Source of the DNA: Escarpia spicata
Taxonomy: Eukaryota > Annelida > Polychaeta > Sabellida > Siboglinidae
NCBI GenBank assembly: GCA_963995525.1
Contig: CAXEFP010000013.1
Location: 62,001-126,000, forward strand
Direction of reading: 5' to 3'
DNA: 64,000 nucleotides
Under the pieces are notes generated by a model that did not search any database, was not told where the DNA came from, and saw only the letters and a list, made by a program, of their open reading frames with translations. A program made the position numbers and the translations under genes. This document shows, in pieces, positions 25,094-38,133 of the stretch. How positions within the stretch are numbered: position 1 is the first letter of the stretch; the number at the start of each line of letters is the position of its first letter.

Positions 25094-27049
25094 TTAACAC
25101 CTATAACTTACGTAATATGTTCTTGTAACTTACGTGACGGAGATAAAACGGTAACATGCATTCCCATTTGTGGTTAATCTAGTTATGTGTGTAGCTTGAT
25201 ATCAGTCTAGCCTTCGTGAAGATTTGTAACATGCAAAACATCTATTTGGGGTAAGACCACATTAAGGATCCGTCCGCCGAAAAAAGTGCACTTAAAATAC
25301 CGTTATGCTGTGATATGCATAAATTTTGTTCGAACACTTTGACATGGGACATGTTTGTCTCGTGAGTACTGAATGTAGTGCTGCTTTAGACAAGATAAAA
25401 CATCAAATGGGGATGAGTTTTCAAACCTATAACTTACGTAATATGTTCTTGTAACTTACGTGACGGAGATAAAACGGTAACATGCATTCCCATTTGTGAT
25501 TAATCTAGTTATGTGTGTAGCTTGATATCAGTCTAGCCTTCGTGAAGATTTGTAACATGCAAAACATTTATTTGGGGTAAGACCACATTAAGGATCCGTC
25601 CGCCGAAAAAAGTGCACTTAAAATACCGTTATGCTGTGATATGCATAAATTTTGTTCGAACACTTTGACATGGGACATGTCTGTCTCGTGAGTACTGAAT
25701 GTAGTGCTGCTTTAGACAAGATAAAACATCAAATGGGGATGAGTTTTCAAACCTATAACTTACGTAATATGTTCTTGTAACTTACGTGACGGAGATAAAA
25801 CGGTAACATGCATTCCCATTTGTGATTAATCTAGTTATGTGTGTACCTTGATATTAGTCTAGCCTTCGTGAAGATTTGTAACATGCAAAACATCTATTTG
25901 GGGTAAGACCACATTAAGGATCCGTCCGCCGAAAAAAGTGCACTTAAAATACCGTTATGCTGTGATATGCATAAATTTTGTTCGAACACTTTGACATGGG
26001 ACATGTTTGTCTCGTGAGTACTGAATGTACTGCTGCTTTAGACAAGATAAAACATCAAATGGCGATGAGTTTTCACACCTATAACTTACGTAATATGTTC
26101 TTGTAACTTACGTGACGGAGATAAAACGGTAACATGCATTCCCATTTGTGGTTAATCTAGTTATGTGTGTAGCTTGATATCAGTCTAGCCTTCGTGAAGA
26201 TTTGTAACATGCAAAACATACATTTGGGGTAAGACCACATTAAGGATCCGTCGGCCGAAAAAAGTGCACTTAAAATACCGTTATACTGTGATATGCATAT
26301 ATTTTGTTCGAACACTTTGATATGGGACATGTTTGTCTCGTGAGTACTGAATGTACTGCTGCTTTAGACAATATAAAACATCAAATGGGGATGAGTTTTC
26401 ACAACTATAACTTACGTAATATGTTCTTGTAACTTACGTGACGGAGATAAAACGGTAACATGCATTCCCATTTGTGGTTAATCTAGTTATGTGTGTAGCT
26501 TGATATTAGTCTAGCCTTCGTGAAGATTTGTAACATGCAAAATATATATTTGGGGTAAGACCACATTAAGGATCCGTCCGCCGACAAAAGTGCACTTAAA
26601 ATACCGTTATGCTGTGATATGCATAAACTTTTTTCAAACATTTTGACATGGGACATGTTTGTCTCGTGAGTACTGAATGTACTGCTGCTTTAGACATGAT
26701 AAAACATCAAATGGAGATGAGTTTTCACACCTATAACTTACGTAATATGTTCTTGTAACTTACGTGACGGAGATAAAACGGTAACATGCATTCCCATTTG
26801 TGATTAATCTAGTTATGTGTGTACCTTGATATCAGTCTAGCCTTCGTGAAGATTTGTAACATGCAAAACATCTATTTGGGGTAAGACCACATTAAGGATC
26901 CGTCCGCCGAAAAAAGTGCACTTAAAATACCGTTATGCTGTGATATGCATAAATTTTGTTCAAACATTTTGACATGGGACATGTTTGTCTCGTGAGTACT
27001 GAATGTACTGCTGCTTTAGACAAGATAAAACATCAAATGGCGATGAGTT
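25094..27049. repeat. Third, partial instance of the 10/11-monomer unit (M78-M83)
   Basis: M78-M83 match M56-M61 (offset 7,171 bp) and M68-M71 in part. The 'acatgtctgtctcg' mark lies 3,912 bp (12 monomers) after that of M67. M79 has a private 'acatttattt'. M81-M83 are a T-U-V cassette (26072-27049) with the 'ttatactg' version of T. Confidence 0.87.
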
Positions 27050-28679
27050 TTCACACCCATAACTTACGTAATATGTTCTTGTAACTTACGTGACGGAGAT
27101 AAAACGGTAACATGCATTCCCATTTGTGGTTAATCTAGTTATGTGTGTAGCTTGATATCAGTCTAGCCTTCATGAAGATTTGTAACATGCAAAACATATA
27201 TTTGGGGTAAGACCACATTAAGGATCCGTCCGCCGAAAAAAGTGCACTTAAAATACCGTTATACTGTGATATGCATATATTTTGTTCGAACACTTTGATA
27301 TGGGACATGTTTGTCTCGTGAGTACTGAATGTACTGCTGCTTTAGGCAAGATAAAACATAAAATGGGGATGAGTTTTAACACCTATAACTTACGTAATAT
27401 GTTCTTGTAACTTACGTGACGGAGATAAAACGGTAACATGCATTCCCATTTGTGGTTAATCTAGTTATGTGTGCAGCTTGATATCAGTCTAGCCTTCGTG
27501 AAGATTTGTAACATGCAAAACATATATTTGGGGTAAGACCACATTAAGGATCCGTCCGCCGAAAAAAGTGCACTTAAAATACCGTTATGCTGTGATATGC
27601 ATAAATTTTGTTCGAACACTTTGACATGGGCCATGTTTGTCTCGTGAGTACTGAATGTAGTGCTGCTTTAGACAAGATAAAACATCAAATGTGGATGAGT
27701 TTTCAAACCTATAACTTACGTAATATGTTCTTGTAACTTACGTGACGGAGATAAAACGGTAACATGCATTCCCATTTGTGATTAATCTAGTTATGTGTGT
27801 ACCTTGATATCAGTCTAGCCTTCGTGAAGATTTGTAACATGCAAAACATATATTTGGGGTAAGACCACATTAAGGATCCGTCCGCCGAGAAAAGTGCACT
27901 TAAAATACCGTTATGCTGTGATATGCATAAATTTGGTTCAAACATTTTGACATGGGACATGTTTGTCTCGTGAGTACTGAATGTACTGCTGCTTTAGTCA
28001 AGATAAAACATCAAATGGGGATGAGTTTTCACACCTATAACTTACGTAATATGTTTTTGTAACTTACGTGACGGAGATAAAACGGTAACATGCATTCCCA
28101 TTTGTGGTTAATCTAGTTATGTGTGTAGCTTGATATCAGTCTAGCCTTCGTGAAGATTTGTAACATGCAAAACATATATTTGGGGTAAGACCACATTAAG
28201 GATCCGTCCGCCGAAAAAAGTGCACTTAAAATACCGTTATGCTGTGATATGCATAAATTTTGTTCAAACATTTTGACATGGGACATGTGTGTGTCGTGAG
28301 TACTGAATGTACTGCTGCTTTAGACAAGATAAAACATCAAATGGCGATGAGTTTTCACACCTATAACTTACGTAATATGTTCTTGTAACTTACGTGACGG
28401 AGATAAAACGGTAACATGCATTCCCATTTGTGGTTAATCTAGTTATGTGTGTAGCTTGATATCAGTCTAGCCTTCGTGAAGATTTGTAACATACAAAACA
28501 TATATTTGGGGTAAGACCACATTAAGGATCCGTCCGCCGAAAAAAGTGCACTTAAAATACCATTATGCTGTGATATGCATAACTTTTGTTCGAACACTTT
28601 GACATGGGACATGTTTGTCTCGTGAGTACTGAATGTACTGCTGCTTTAGACAAGATAAAACATCAAATGGGGATGAGTT
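27050..28679. repeat. Transitional monomers M84-M88
   Basis: M84 resembles M20 ('cttcatgaag', 'ttatactg', 'taggcaag', 'cataaaatgggg') with a private 'cacacccataac'. M85 has 'gtgtgcagctt', 'gggccatg' and 'caaatgtgg'; M86 'ccgagaaaag' and 'gctttagtcaag'; M87 'atgtttttgtaac' and 'acatgtgtgtgtcg', close to the 'tttgtgtcgtg' of M3; M88 'acatacaaaac' and 'taccattatg'. I see no local HOR here. Private changes are frequent, as expected for older monomers between amplified blocks. Confidence 0.75.
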
Positions 28680-31337
28680 TTCACACCTATAACTTACGTA
28701 ATATGTTCTTGTAACTTACGTGACGGAGATAAAACGGTAACATTCATTCCCATTTGTGGTTAATCTAGTTATGTGTGTAGCTTGATATCAGTCTAGCCTT
28801 CGTGAAGATTTGTAACATGCAAAACATCTATTTGGGGTAAGACCACATTAAGGATCCGTCCGCCGAAAAAAGTGCACTTAAAATACCGTTATGCTGTGAT
28901 ATGCATCAATTTTGTTCGAACACTTTGACATGGGACATGTTTGTCTCGTGAGTACTGAATGTAGTGCTGCATTAGACAAGATAAAACATCAAATGGGGAT
29001 GAGTTTTCAAACCTATAACTTACGTAATATGTTCTTGTAACTTACGTGACGGAGATAAAACGGTAACATGCATTCCCATTTGTGGTTAATCTAGTTATGT
29101 GTGTAGCTTGATATCAGTCTAGCCTTCATGAAGATTTGTAACATGCAAAATATATATTTGGGGAAAGACCACATTAAAGATCCGTCCGCCGAAAAAAGTG
29201 CACTTAAAATACCGTTATGCTGTAATATGCATACATTTTGTTCGAACAATTTGACATGGGACATGTTTGTCTCGTGAGTACTGAATGTACTGCTGCTTTA
29301 GACAAGATAAAACATCAAATGGGGATGAGTTTTCACACCTATAACTTACGTAATATGTTCTTGTAACTTACGTGACGGAGATAAAACGGTAACATGCATT
29401 CCCATTTGTGATTAATCTAGTTATGTGTGTACCTCGATATCAGTCTAGCCTTCGTGAAGATTTGTAACATGCAAAACATCTATTTGGGGTAAGACCACAT
29501 TAAGGATCCGTCCGCCGAAAAAAGTGCACTTAAAATACCGTTATGCTGTGATATGCATAAATTTGGTTCGAACACTTTGACATGGGACATGTTTGTCTCG
29601 TGAGTACTGAATGTACTGCTGCTTTAGACAAGATAAAACATCAAATGGGGATGAGTTTTCACACCTATAACTTACGTAATATGTTCTTGTAACTTACGTG
29701 ACGGAGATAAAACGGTAAAATGCATTCCCATTTGTGGTTAATCTAGTTATGTGTGTAGCTTGATATCAGTCTAGCCTTCGTGAAGATTTGTAACATGCAA
29801 AACATCTATTTGGGGTAAGACCACATTAAGGATCCGTCCGCCGAAAAAAGTGCACTTAAAATACCGTTATGCTGTGATATGCATAAATTTGGTTCAAACA
29901 TTTTGACATGGGACATGTTTGTCTCGTGAGTACTGAATGTACTGCTGCGTTAGACAAGATAAAACATCAAATGGCGATGAGTTTTCACACCTATAACTTA
30001 CGTAATATGTTCTTGTAACTTACGTGACGGAGATAAAACGGTAACATGCATTCCCATTTGTGGTTAATCTAGTTATGTGTGTAGCTTGATATCAGTCTAG
30101 CCTTCGTGAAGATTTGTAACATGCAAAACATATATTTGGGGTAAGACCACATTAAGGATCCGTCCGCCGAAAAAATTGCACTTAAAATACCGTTGTGCTG
30201 TGATATGCATGTATTTTGTTCGAACACTTTGATATGGGACATGTTTGTCTCGTGAGTACTGAATGTACTGCTGCTTTAGGCAAGATAAAACATCAAATGG
30301 GGATGAGTTTTAACACCTATAACTTACGTAATATGTTCTTGTAACTTACGTGACGGAGATAAAACGGTAACATGCATTCCCATTTGTGGTTAATCTAGTT
30401 ATGTGTGTAGCTTGATATCAGTCTAGCCTTCGTGAAGATTTGTAACATGCAAAACATATATTTGGGGTAAGACCACATTAAGGATCCGTCCGCCGAAAAA
30501 AGTGCACTTAAAATACCGTTATGCTGTGATATGCATAAATTTTGTTCAAACATTTTGACATGGGACATGTTTGTCTCGTGAGTACTGAATGTACTGCTGC
30601 TTTAGACAAGATAAAACATCAAATGGCGATGAGTTTTCACACCTATAACTTACGTAATATGTTCTTGTAACTTACGTGACGGAGATAAAACGGTAACATG
30701 CATTCCCATTTGTGGTTAATCTAGTTATGTGTGTAGCTTGATATCAGTCTAGCCTTCGTGAAGATTTGTAACATGCAAAACATATATTTGGGGTAAGACC
30801 ACATTAAGGATCCGTCCGCCGAAAAAAGTGCACTTAAAATACCGTTATGCTGTGATATGCATATATTTTTTTCGAACACTTTGATATGGGACATGTTTGT
30901 CTCGTGAGTACTGAATGTACTGCTGCTTTAGGCAAGATAAAACATCAAATGGGGATGAGTTTTAACACCTATAACTTACGTAATATGTTCTTGTAACTTA
31001 CGTGACGGAGATAAAACGGTAACATGCATTCCCATTTGTGGTTAATCTAGTTATGTGTGTAGCTTGATATCAGTCTAGCCTTCGTGAAGATTTGTAACAT
31101 GCAAAACATATATTTGGGGTAAGACCACATTAAGGATCCGTCCGCCGAAAAAAGTGCACTTAAAATACCGTTATGCTGTGATATGCATAACTTTTGTTCG
31201 AACACTTTGACATGGGACATGTTTGTCTCGTGAGTACTGAATGTACTGCTGCTTTAGACAAGATAAAACATCAAATGGGGATGAGTTTTCACACCTATAA
31301 CTTACGTAATATGTTCTTGTAACTTACGTGATGGAGA
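28680..31337. repeat. Segment duplicated from 7.2-9.8 kb (right copy)
   Basis: M89 to the start of M97 are the partner of M23 to the start of M31, 21,507 bp away. M89 combines 'acattcattcc' with 'gtagtgctgcattagac', so its 5' part is like M1/M5 and its 3' part like M23; the left boundary may lie inside it. Private changes include 'gcatcaatttt' in M89, 'gtaatatgcatac' in M90 and 'aaaaattgcac', 'cgttgtgctg' and 'gcatgtatt' in M94. Confidence 0.87.
29006..29331. repeat. Marker monomer M90 ('ggggaaagacc' type)
   Basis: This is the third copy of the marker type with 'taaagatcc' in place of the BamHI site. It belongs to the duplicated segment and corresponds to M24. Confidence 0.92.
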
Positions 31338-32591
31338 TAAAACGGTAACATGCATTCCCATTTGTGGTTAATCTAGTTATGTGTGTAGCTTAATATCAGT
31401 CTAGCCTTCGTGAAGATTTGTAACATGCAAAACATCTATTTGGGGTAAGACCACATTAAGGATCCGTCCGCCGAAAAAAGTGCACTTAAAATACCGTTAT
31501 GCTGTGATATGCATAAATTTTGTTCAAACATTTTGACATGGGACATGTTTGTCTCGTGAGTACTGAATGTACTGCTGCTTTAGACAAGATAAAACATCAA
31601 ATGGCGATGAGTTTTCACACCTATAACTTACGTAATATGTTTTTGTAACTTACGTGACGGAGATAAAACGGTAACATGCATTCCCATTTGTGGTTAATCT
31701 AGTTATGTGTGTAGCTTGATATCAGTCTAGCCTTCGTGAAGATTTGTAACATGCAAAACATATATTTGGGGTAAGACCACATTAAGGATCCGTCCGCCGA
31801 AAAAAGTGCACTTAAAATACCGTTATGCTGTGATATGCATATATTTTTTTCGAACACTTTGATATGGGACATGTTTGTCTCGTGAGTACTGAATGTACTG
31901 CTGCTTTAGGCAAGATAAAACATCAAATGGGGATGAGTTTTAACACCTATAACTTACGTAATATGTTCTTGTAACTTACGTGACGGAGATAAAACGGTAA
32001 CATGCATTCCCATTTGTGGTTAATCTAGTTATGTGTGTAGCTTGATATCAGTCTAGCCTTCGTGAAGATTTGTAACATGCAAAACATATATTTGGGGTAA
32101 GACCACATTAAGGATCCGTCCGCCGAAAAAAGTGCACTTAAAATACCGTTATGCTGTGATATGCATAACTTTTGTTCGAACACTTTGACATGGGACATGT
32201 TTGTCTCGTGAGTACTGAATGTACTGCTGCTTTAGACAAGATAAAACATCAAATGGGGATGAGTTTTCACACCTATAACTTACGTAATATGTTCTTGTAT
32301 CTTACGTGATGGAGATAAAACGGTAACATGCATTCCCATTTGTGGTTAATCTAGTTATGTGTGTAGCTTGATATCAGTCTAGCCTTCGTGAAGATTTGTA
32401 ACATGCAAAACATCTATTTGGGGTAAGACCACATTAAGGATCCGTCCGCCGAAAAAAGTGCACTTAAAATACCGTTATGCTGTGATATGCATAACTTTTG
32501 TTCGAACACTTTGACATGGGACATGTTTGTCTCGTGAGTACTGAATGTACTGCTGCTTTAGACAAGATAAAACATCAAATGGGGATGAGTT
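31288..32591. repeat. Monomers M97-M100, repeated at M113-M116
   Basis: M97 ('gtgatggag', 'gttcaaac', 'ggcgatg'), M98 ('tatttttttcgaac', 'taggcaag'), M99 ('ttaacacc', 'cataactttt') and M100 ('gtgatggag', 'cataactttt') return 5,216 bp later. The 6-monomer HOR M101-M112 therefore sits between two copies of the same flank. Private changes: 'gcttaatatcag' in M97 and 'cttgtatcttacg' in M100. Confidence 0.85.
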
Positions 32592-34547
32592 TTCACACCT
32601 ATAACTTACGTAATATGTTCTTGTAACTTACGTGATGGAGATAAAACGGTAACATGCATTCCCATTTGTGGTTAATCTAGTTATGTGTGTAGCTTGATAT
32701 CAGTCTAGCCTTCGTGAAGATTTGTAACATGCAAAACATCTATTTGGGGTAAGACCACATTAAGGATCCGTCCGCCGAAAAAAGTGCACTTAAAATACCG
32801 TTATGCTGTGATATGCATATATTTTGTTCGAACACTTTGATATGGGACATGTTTGTCTCGTGAGTACTGAATGTACTGCTGCTTTAGGCAAGATAAAACA
32901 TCAAATGGGGATGAGTTTTCACACCTATAACTTACGTAATATGTTCTTGTAACTTACGTGACGGAGATAAAACGGTAACATGCATTCCCATTTGTGATTA
33001 ATCTAGTTATGTGTGTACCTTGATATCAGTCTAGCCTTCGTGAAGATTTGTAACATGCAAAACATATATTTGGGGTAAGACCACATTAAGGATCCGTCCG
33101 CCGAAAAAAGTGCACTTAAAATACCGTTATGCTGTGATATGCATAAATTTTTTTCAAACATTTTGACATGGGACATGGTTGTCTCGTGAGTACTAAATGT
33201 ACTGCTACTTTAGACAAGATAAAACATCAAATGGCGATGAGTTTTCACACCTATAACTTACGTAATATGTTCTTGTAACTTACGTGACGGAGATAAAACG
33301 GTAACATGCATTCCCATTTGTGGTTAATCTAGTTATGTGTGTAGCTTGATATCAGTCTAGCCTTCGTGAAGATTTGTAACATGCAAAACATATATTTGGG
33401 GTAAGACCACATTAAGGATCCGTCCGCCGAAAAAAGTGCACTTAAAATACCGTTATGCTGTGATATGCATATCTTTTTTTCGAACACTTTCATATGGGAC
33501 ATGTTTGTCTCGTGAGTACTGAATGTACTGCTGCTTTAGACATGATAAAACATCAAATGGAGATGAGTTTTCACACCTATAACTTACGTAATATGTTCTT
33601 GTAACTTACGTGACGGAGATAAAACGGTAACATGCATTCCCATTTGTGATTAATCTAGTTATGTGTGTACCTTGATATCAGTCTAGCCTTCGTGAAGATT
33701 TGTAACATGCAAAACATCTATTTGGGGTAAGACCACATTAAGGATCCGTCCGCCGAAAAAAGTGCACTTAAAATACCGTTATGCTGTGATATGCATAAAT
33801 TTTGTTCAAACATTTTGACATGGGACATGTTTGTCTCGTGAGTACTGAATGTACTGCTGCTTTAGACAAGATAAAACATCAAATGGCGATGAGTTTTCAC
33901 ACCTATAACTTACGTAATATGTTCTTGTAACTTACGTGATGGAGATAAAACGGTAACATGCATTCCCATTTGTGGTTAATCTAGTTATGTGTGTAGCTTG
34001 ATATCAGTCTAGCCTTCGTGAAGATTTGTAACATGCAAAACATATATTTGGGGTAAGACCACATTAAGGATCCGTCCGCCGAAAAAAGTGCACTTAAAAT
34101 ACCGTTATGCTGTGATATGCATAAATTTTGTTCAAACATTTTGACATGGGACATGTTTGTCTCGTGAGTACTGAATGTACTGCTGCTTTAGACAAGATAA
34201 AACATCAAATGGCGATGTGTTTTCACACCTATAACTTACGTAATATGTTCTTGTAACTTACGTGACGGAGATAAAACGGTAACATGCATTCCCATTTGTG
34301 GTTAATCTAGTTATGTGTGTAGCTTGATATCAGTCTAGCCTTCGTGAAGATTTGTAACATGCAAAACATATATTTGGGGTAAGACCACATTAAGGATCCG
34401 TCCGCCGAAAAAAGTGCACTTAAAATACCGTTATCCTGTGATATGCATAACTTTTGTTCGAACACTTTGACATGGGACATGTTTGTCTCGTGAGTACTGA
34501 ATGTACTGCTGCTTTAGACAAGATAAAACATCAAATGGGGATGAGTT
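32592..34547. repeat. 6-monomer HOR, unit 1 (1,956 bp, M101-M106)
   Basis: M101-M106 recur as M107-M112 at exactly 1,956 bp. Rare shared variants: 'acatggttgtctcg' with 'gctactttagac' (M102/M108), 'tttcatatggg' with 'gacatgataaaac' (M103/M109), and 'gcgatgtgttttc' at the end of M105/M111. M106 has a private 'ttatcctgtg'. M103 joins the 'catatcttttttt' start of one type to the 'ggagatg' end of type U, so it may be an older hybrid. Confidence 0.92.
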
Positions 34548-36503
34548 TTCACACCTATAACTTACGTAATATGTTCTTGTAACTTACGTGATGGAGATAA
34601 AACGGTAACATGCATTCCCATTTGTGGTTAATCTAGTTATGTGTGTAGCTTGATATCAGTCTAGCCTTCGTGAAGATTTGTAACATGCAAAACATCTATT
34701 TGGGGTAAGACCACATTAAGGATCCGTCCGCCGAAAAAAGTGCACTTAAAATACCGTTATGCTGTGATATGCATATATTTTGTTCGAACACTTTGATATG
34801 GGACATGTTTGTCTCGTGAGTACTGAATGTACTGCTGCTTTAGGCAAGATAAAACATCAAATGGGGATGAGTTTTCACACCTATAACTTACGTAATATGT
34901 TCTTGTAACTTACGTGACGGAGATAAAACGGTAACATGCATTCCCATTTGTGATTAATCTAGTTATGTGTGTACCTTGATATCAGTCTAGCCTTCGTGAA
35001 GATTTGTAACATGCAAAACATATATTTGGGGTAAGACCACATTAAGGATCCGTCCGCCGAAAAAAGTGCACTTAAAATACCGTTATGCTGTGATATGCAT
35101 AAATTTTTTTCAAACATTTTGACATGGGACATGGTTGTCTCGTGAGTACTAAATGTACTGCTACTTTAGACAAGATAAAACATCAAATGGCGATGAGTTT
35201 TCACACCTATAACTTACGTAATATGTTCTTGTAACTTACGTGACGGAGATAAAACGGTAACATGCATTCCCATTTGTGGTTAATCTAGTTATGTGTGTAG
35301 CTTGATATCAGTCTAGCCTTCGTGAAGATTTGTAACATGCAAAACATATATTTGGGATAAGACCACATTAAGGATCCGTCCGCCGAAAAAAGTGCACTTA
35401 AAATACCGTTATGCTGTGATATGCATATCTTTTTTTCGAACATTTTCATATGGGACATGTTTGTCTCGTGAGTACTGAATGTACTGCTGCTTTAGACATG
35501 ATAAAACATCAAATGGAGATGAGTTTTCACACCTATAACTTACGTAATATGTTCTTGTAACTTACGTGACGGAGATAAAACGGTAACATGCATTCCCATT
35601 TGTGATTAATCTAGTTATGTGTGTACCTTGATATCAGTCTAGCCTTCGTGAAGATTTGTAACATGCAAAACATCTATTTGGGGTAAGACCACATTAAGGA
35701 TCCGTCCGCCGAAAAAAGTGCACTTAAAATACCGTTATGCTGTGATATGCATAAATTTTGTTCAAACATTTTGACATGGGACATGTTTGTCTCGTGAGTA
35801 CTGAATGTACTGCTGCTTTAGACAAGATAAAACATCAAATGGCGATGAGTTTTCACACCTATAACTTACGTAATATGTTCTTGTAACTTACGTGATGGAG
35901 ATAAAACGGTAACATGCATTCCCATTTGTGGTTAATCTAGTTATGTGTGTAGCTTGATATCAGTCTAGCCTTCGTGAAGATTTGTAACATGCAAAACATA
36001 TATTTGGGGTAAGACCACATTAAGGATCCGTCCGCCGAAAAAAGTGCACTTAAAATACCGTTATGCTGTGATATGCATAAATTTTGTTCAAACATTTTGA
36101 CATGGGACATGTTTGTCTCGTGAGTACTGAATGTACTGCTGCTTTAGACAAGATAAAACATCAAATGGCGATGTGTTTTCACACCTATAACTTACGTAAT
36201 ATGTTCTTGTAACTTACGTGACGGAGATAAAACGGTAACATGCATTCCCATTTGTGGTTAATCTAGTTATGTGTGTAGCTTGATATCAGTCTAGCCTTCG
36301 TGAAGATTTGTAACATGCAAAACATATATTTGGGGTAAGACCACATTAAGGATCCGTCCGCCGAAAAAAGTGCACTTAAAATACCGTTATGCTGTGATAT
36401 GCATAACTTTTGTTCGAACACTTTGACATGGGACATGTTTGTCTCGTGAGTACTGAATGTACTGCTGCTTTAGACAAGATAAAACATCAAATGGGGATGA
36501 GTT
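34548..36503. repeat. 6-monomer HOR, unit 2 (1,956 bp, M107-M112)
   Basis: This unit is the near-identical second copy of M101-M106. Changes seen only here include 'tttgggataag' and 'gaacattttcat' in M109. Confidence 0.92.
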
Positions 36504-38133
36504 TTCACACCTATAACTTACGTAATATGTTCTTGTAACTTACGTGATGGAGATAAAACGGTAACATGCATTCCCATTTGTGGTTAATCTAGTTATGTGT
36601 GTAGCTTGATATCAGTCTAGCCTTCGTGAAGATTTGTAACATGCAAAACATCTATTTGTGGTAAGACCACATTAAGGATCCGTCCGCCGAAAAAAGTGCA
36701 CTTAAAATACCGTTATGCTGTGATATGCATAAATTTTGTTCAAACATTTTGACATGGGACATGTTTGTCTCGTGAGTACTGAATGTACTGCTGCTTTAGA
36801 CAAGATAAAACATCAAATGGCGATGAGTTTTCACACCTATAACTTACGTAATATGTTCTTGTAACTTACGTGACGGAGATAAAACGGTAACATGCATTCC
36901 CATTTGTGGTTAATCTAGTTATGTGTGTAGCTTGATATCAGTCTAGCCTTCGTGAAGATTTGTAACATGCAAAACATATATTTGGGGTAAGACCACATTA
37001 AGGATCCGTCCGCCGAAAAAAGTGCACTTAAAATACCGTTATGCTGTGATATGCATATATTTTTTTCGAACACTTTGATATGGGATATGTTTGTCTCGTG
37101 AGTACTGAATGTACTGCTGCTTTAGGCAAGATAAAACATCAAATGGGGATGAGTTTTAACACCTATAACTTACGTAATATGTTCTTGTAACTTACGTGAC
37201 GGAGATAAAACGGTAACATGCATTCCCATTTGTGGTTAATCTAGTTATGTGTGTAGCTTGATATCAGTCTAGCCTTCGTGAAGATTTGTAACATGCAAAA
37301 CATATATTTGGGGTAAGACCACATTAAGGATCCGTCCGCCGAAAAAAGTGCACTTAAAATACCGTTATGCTGTGATATGCATAACTTTTGTTCGAACACT
37401 TTGACATGGGACATGTTTGTCTCGTGAGTACTGAATGTACTGCTGCTTTAGACAAGATAAAACATCAAATGGGGATGAGTTTTCACACCTATAACTTACG
37501 TAATATGTTCTTGTAACTTACGTGATGGAGATAAAACGGTAACATGCATTCCCATTTGTGGTTAATCTAGTTATGTGTGTAGCTTGATATCAGTCTAGCC
37601 TTCGTGAAGATTTGTAACATGCAAAACATCTATTTGGGGTAAGACCACATTAAGGATCCGTCCGCCGAAAAAAGTGCACTTAAAATACCGTTATGCTGTG
37701 ATATGCATAACTTTTGTTCGAACACTTTGACATGGGACATGTTTGTCTCGTGAGTACTGAATGTACTGCTGCTTTAGACAAGATAAAACATCAAATGGGG
37801 ATGAGTTTTCACACCTATAACTTACGTAATATGTTCTTGTAACTTACGTGATGGAGATAAAACGGTAACATGCATTCCCATTTGTGGTTAATCTAGTTAT
37901 GTGTGTAGCTTGATATCAGTCTAGCCTTCGTGAAGATTTGTAACATGCAAAACATCTATTTGGGGTAAGACCACATTAAGGATCCGTCCGCCGAAAAAAG
38001 TGCACTTAAAATACCGTTATGCTGTGATATGCATATATTTTGTTCGAACACTTTGATATGGGACATGTTTGTCTCGTGAGTACTGAATGTACTGCTGCTT
38101 TAGGCAAGATAAAACATCAAATGGGGATGAGTT
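36504..38133. repeat. Right flank of the 6-monomer HOR (M113-M117)
   Basis: M113-M116 repeat M97-M100, and M117 equals M101. Read as a whole, M97-M101, M101-M106/M107-M112 and M113-M118 fit insertion or tandem duplication of a 6-monomer block inside an older order. Private changes: 'atttgtggtaag' in M113 and 'gggatatgtttg' in M114. Confidence 0.83.
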
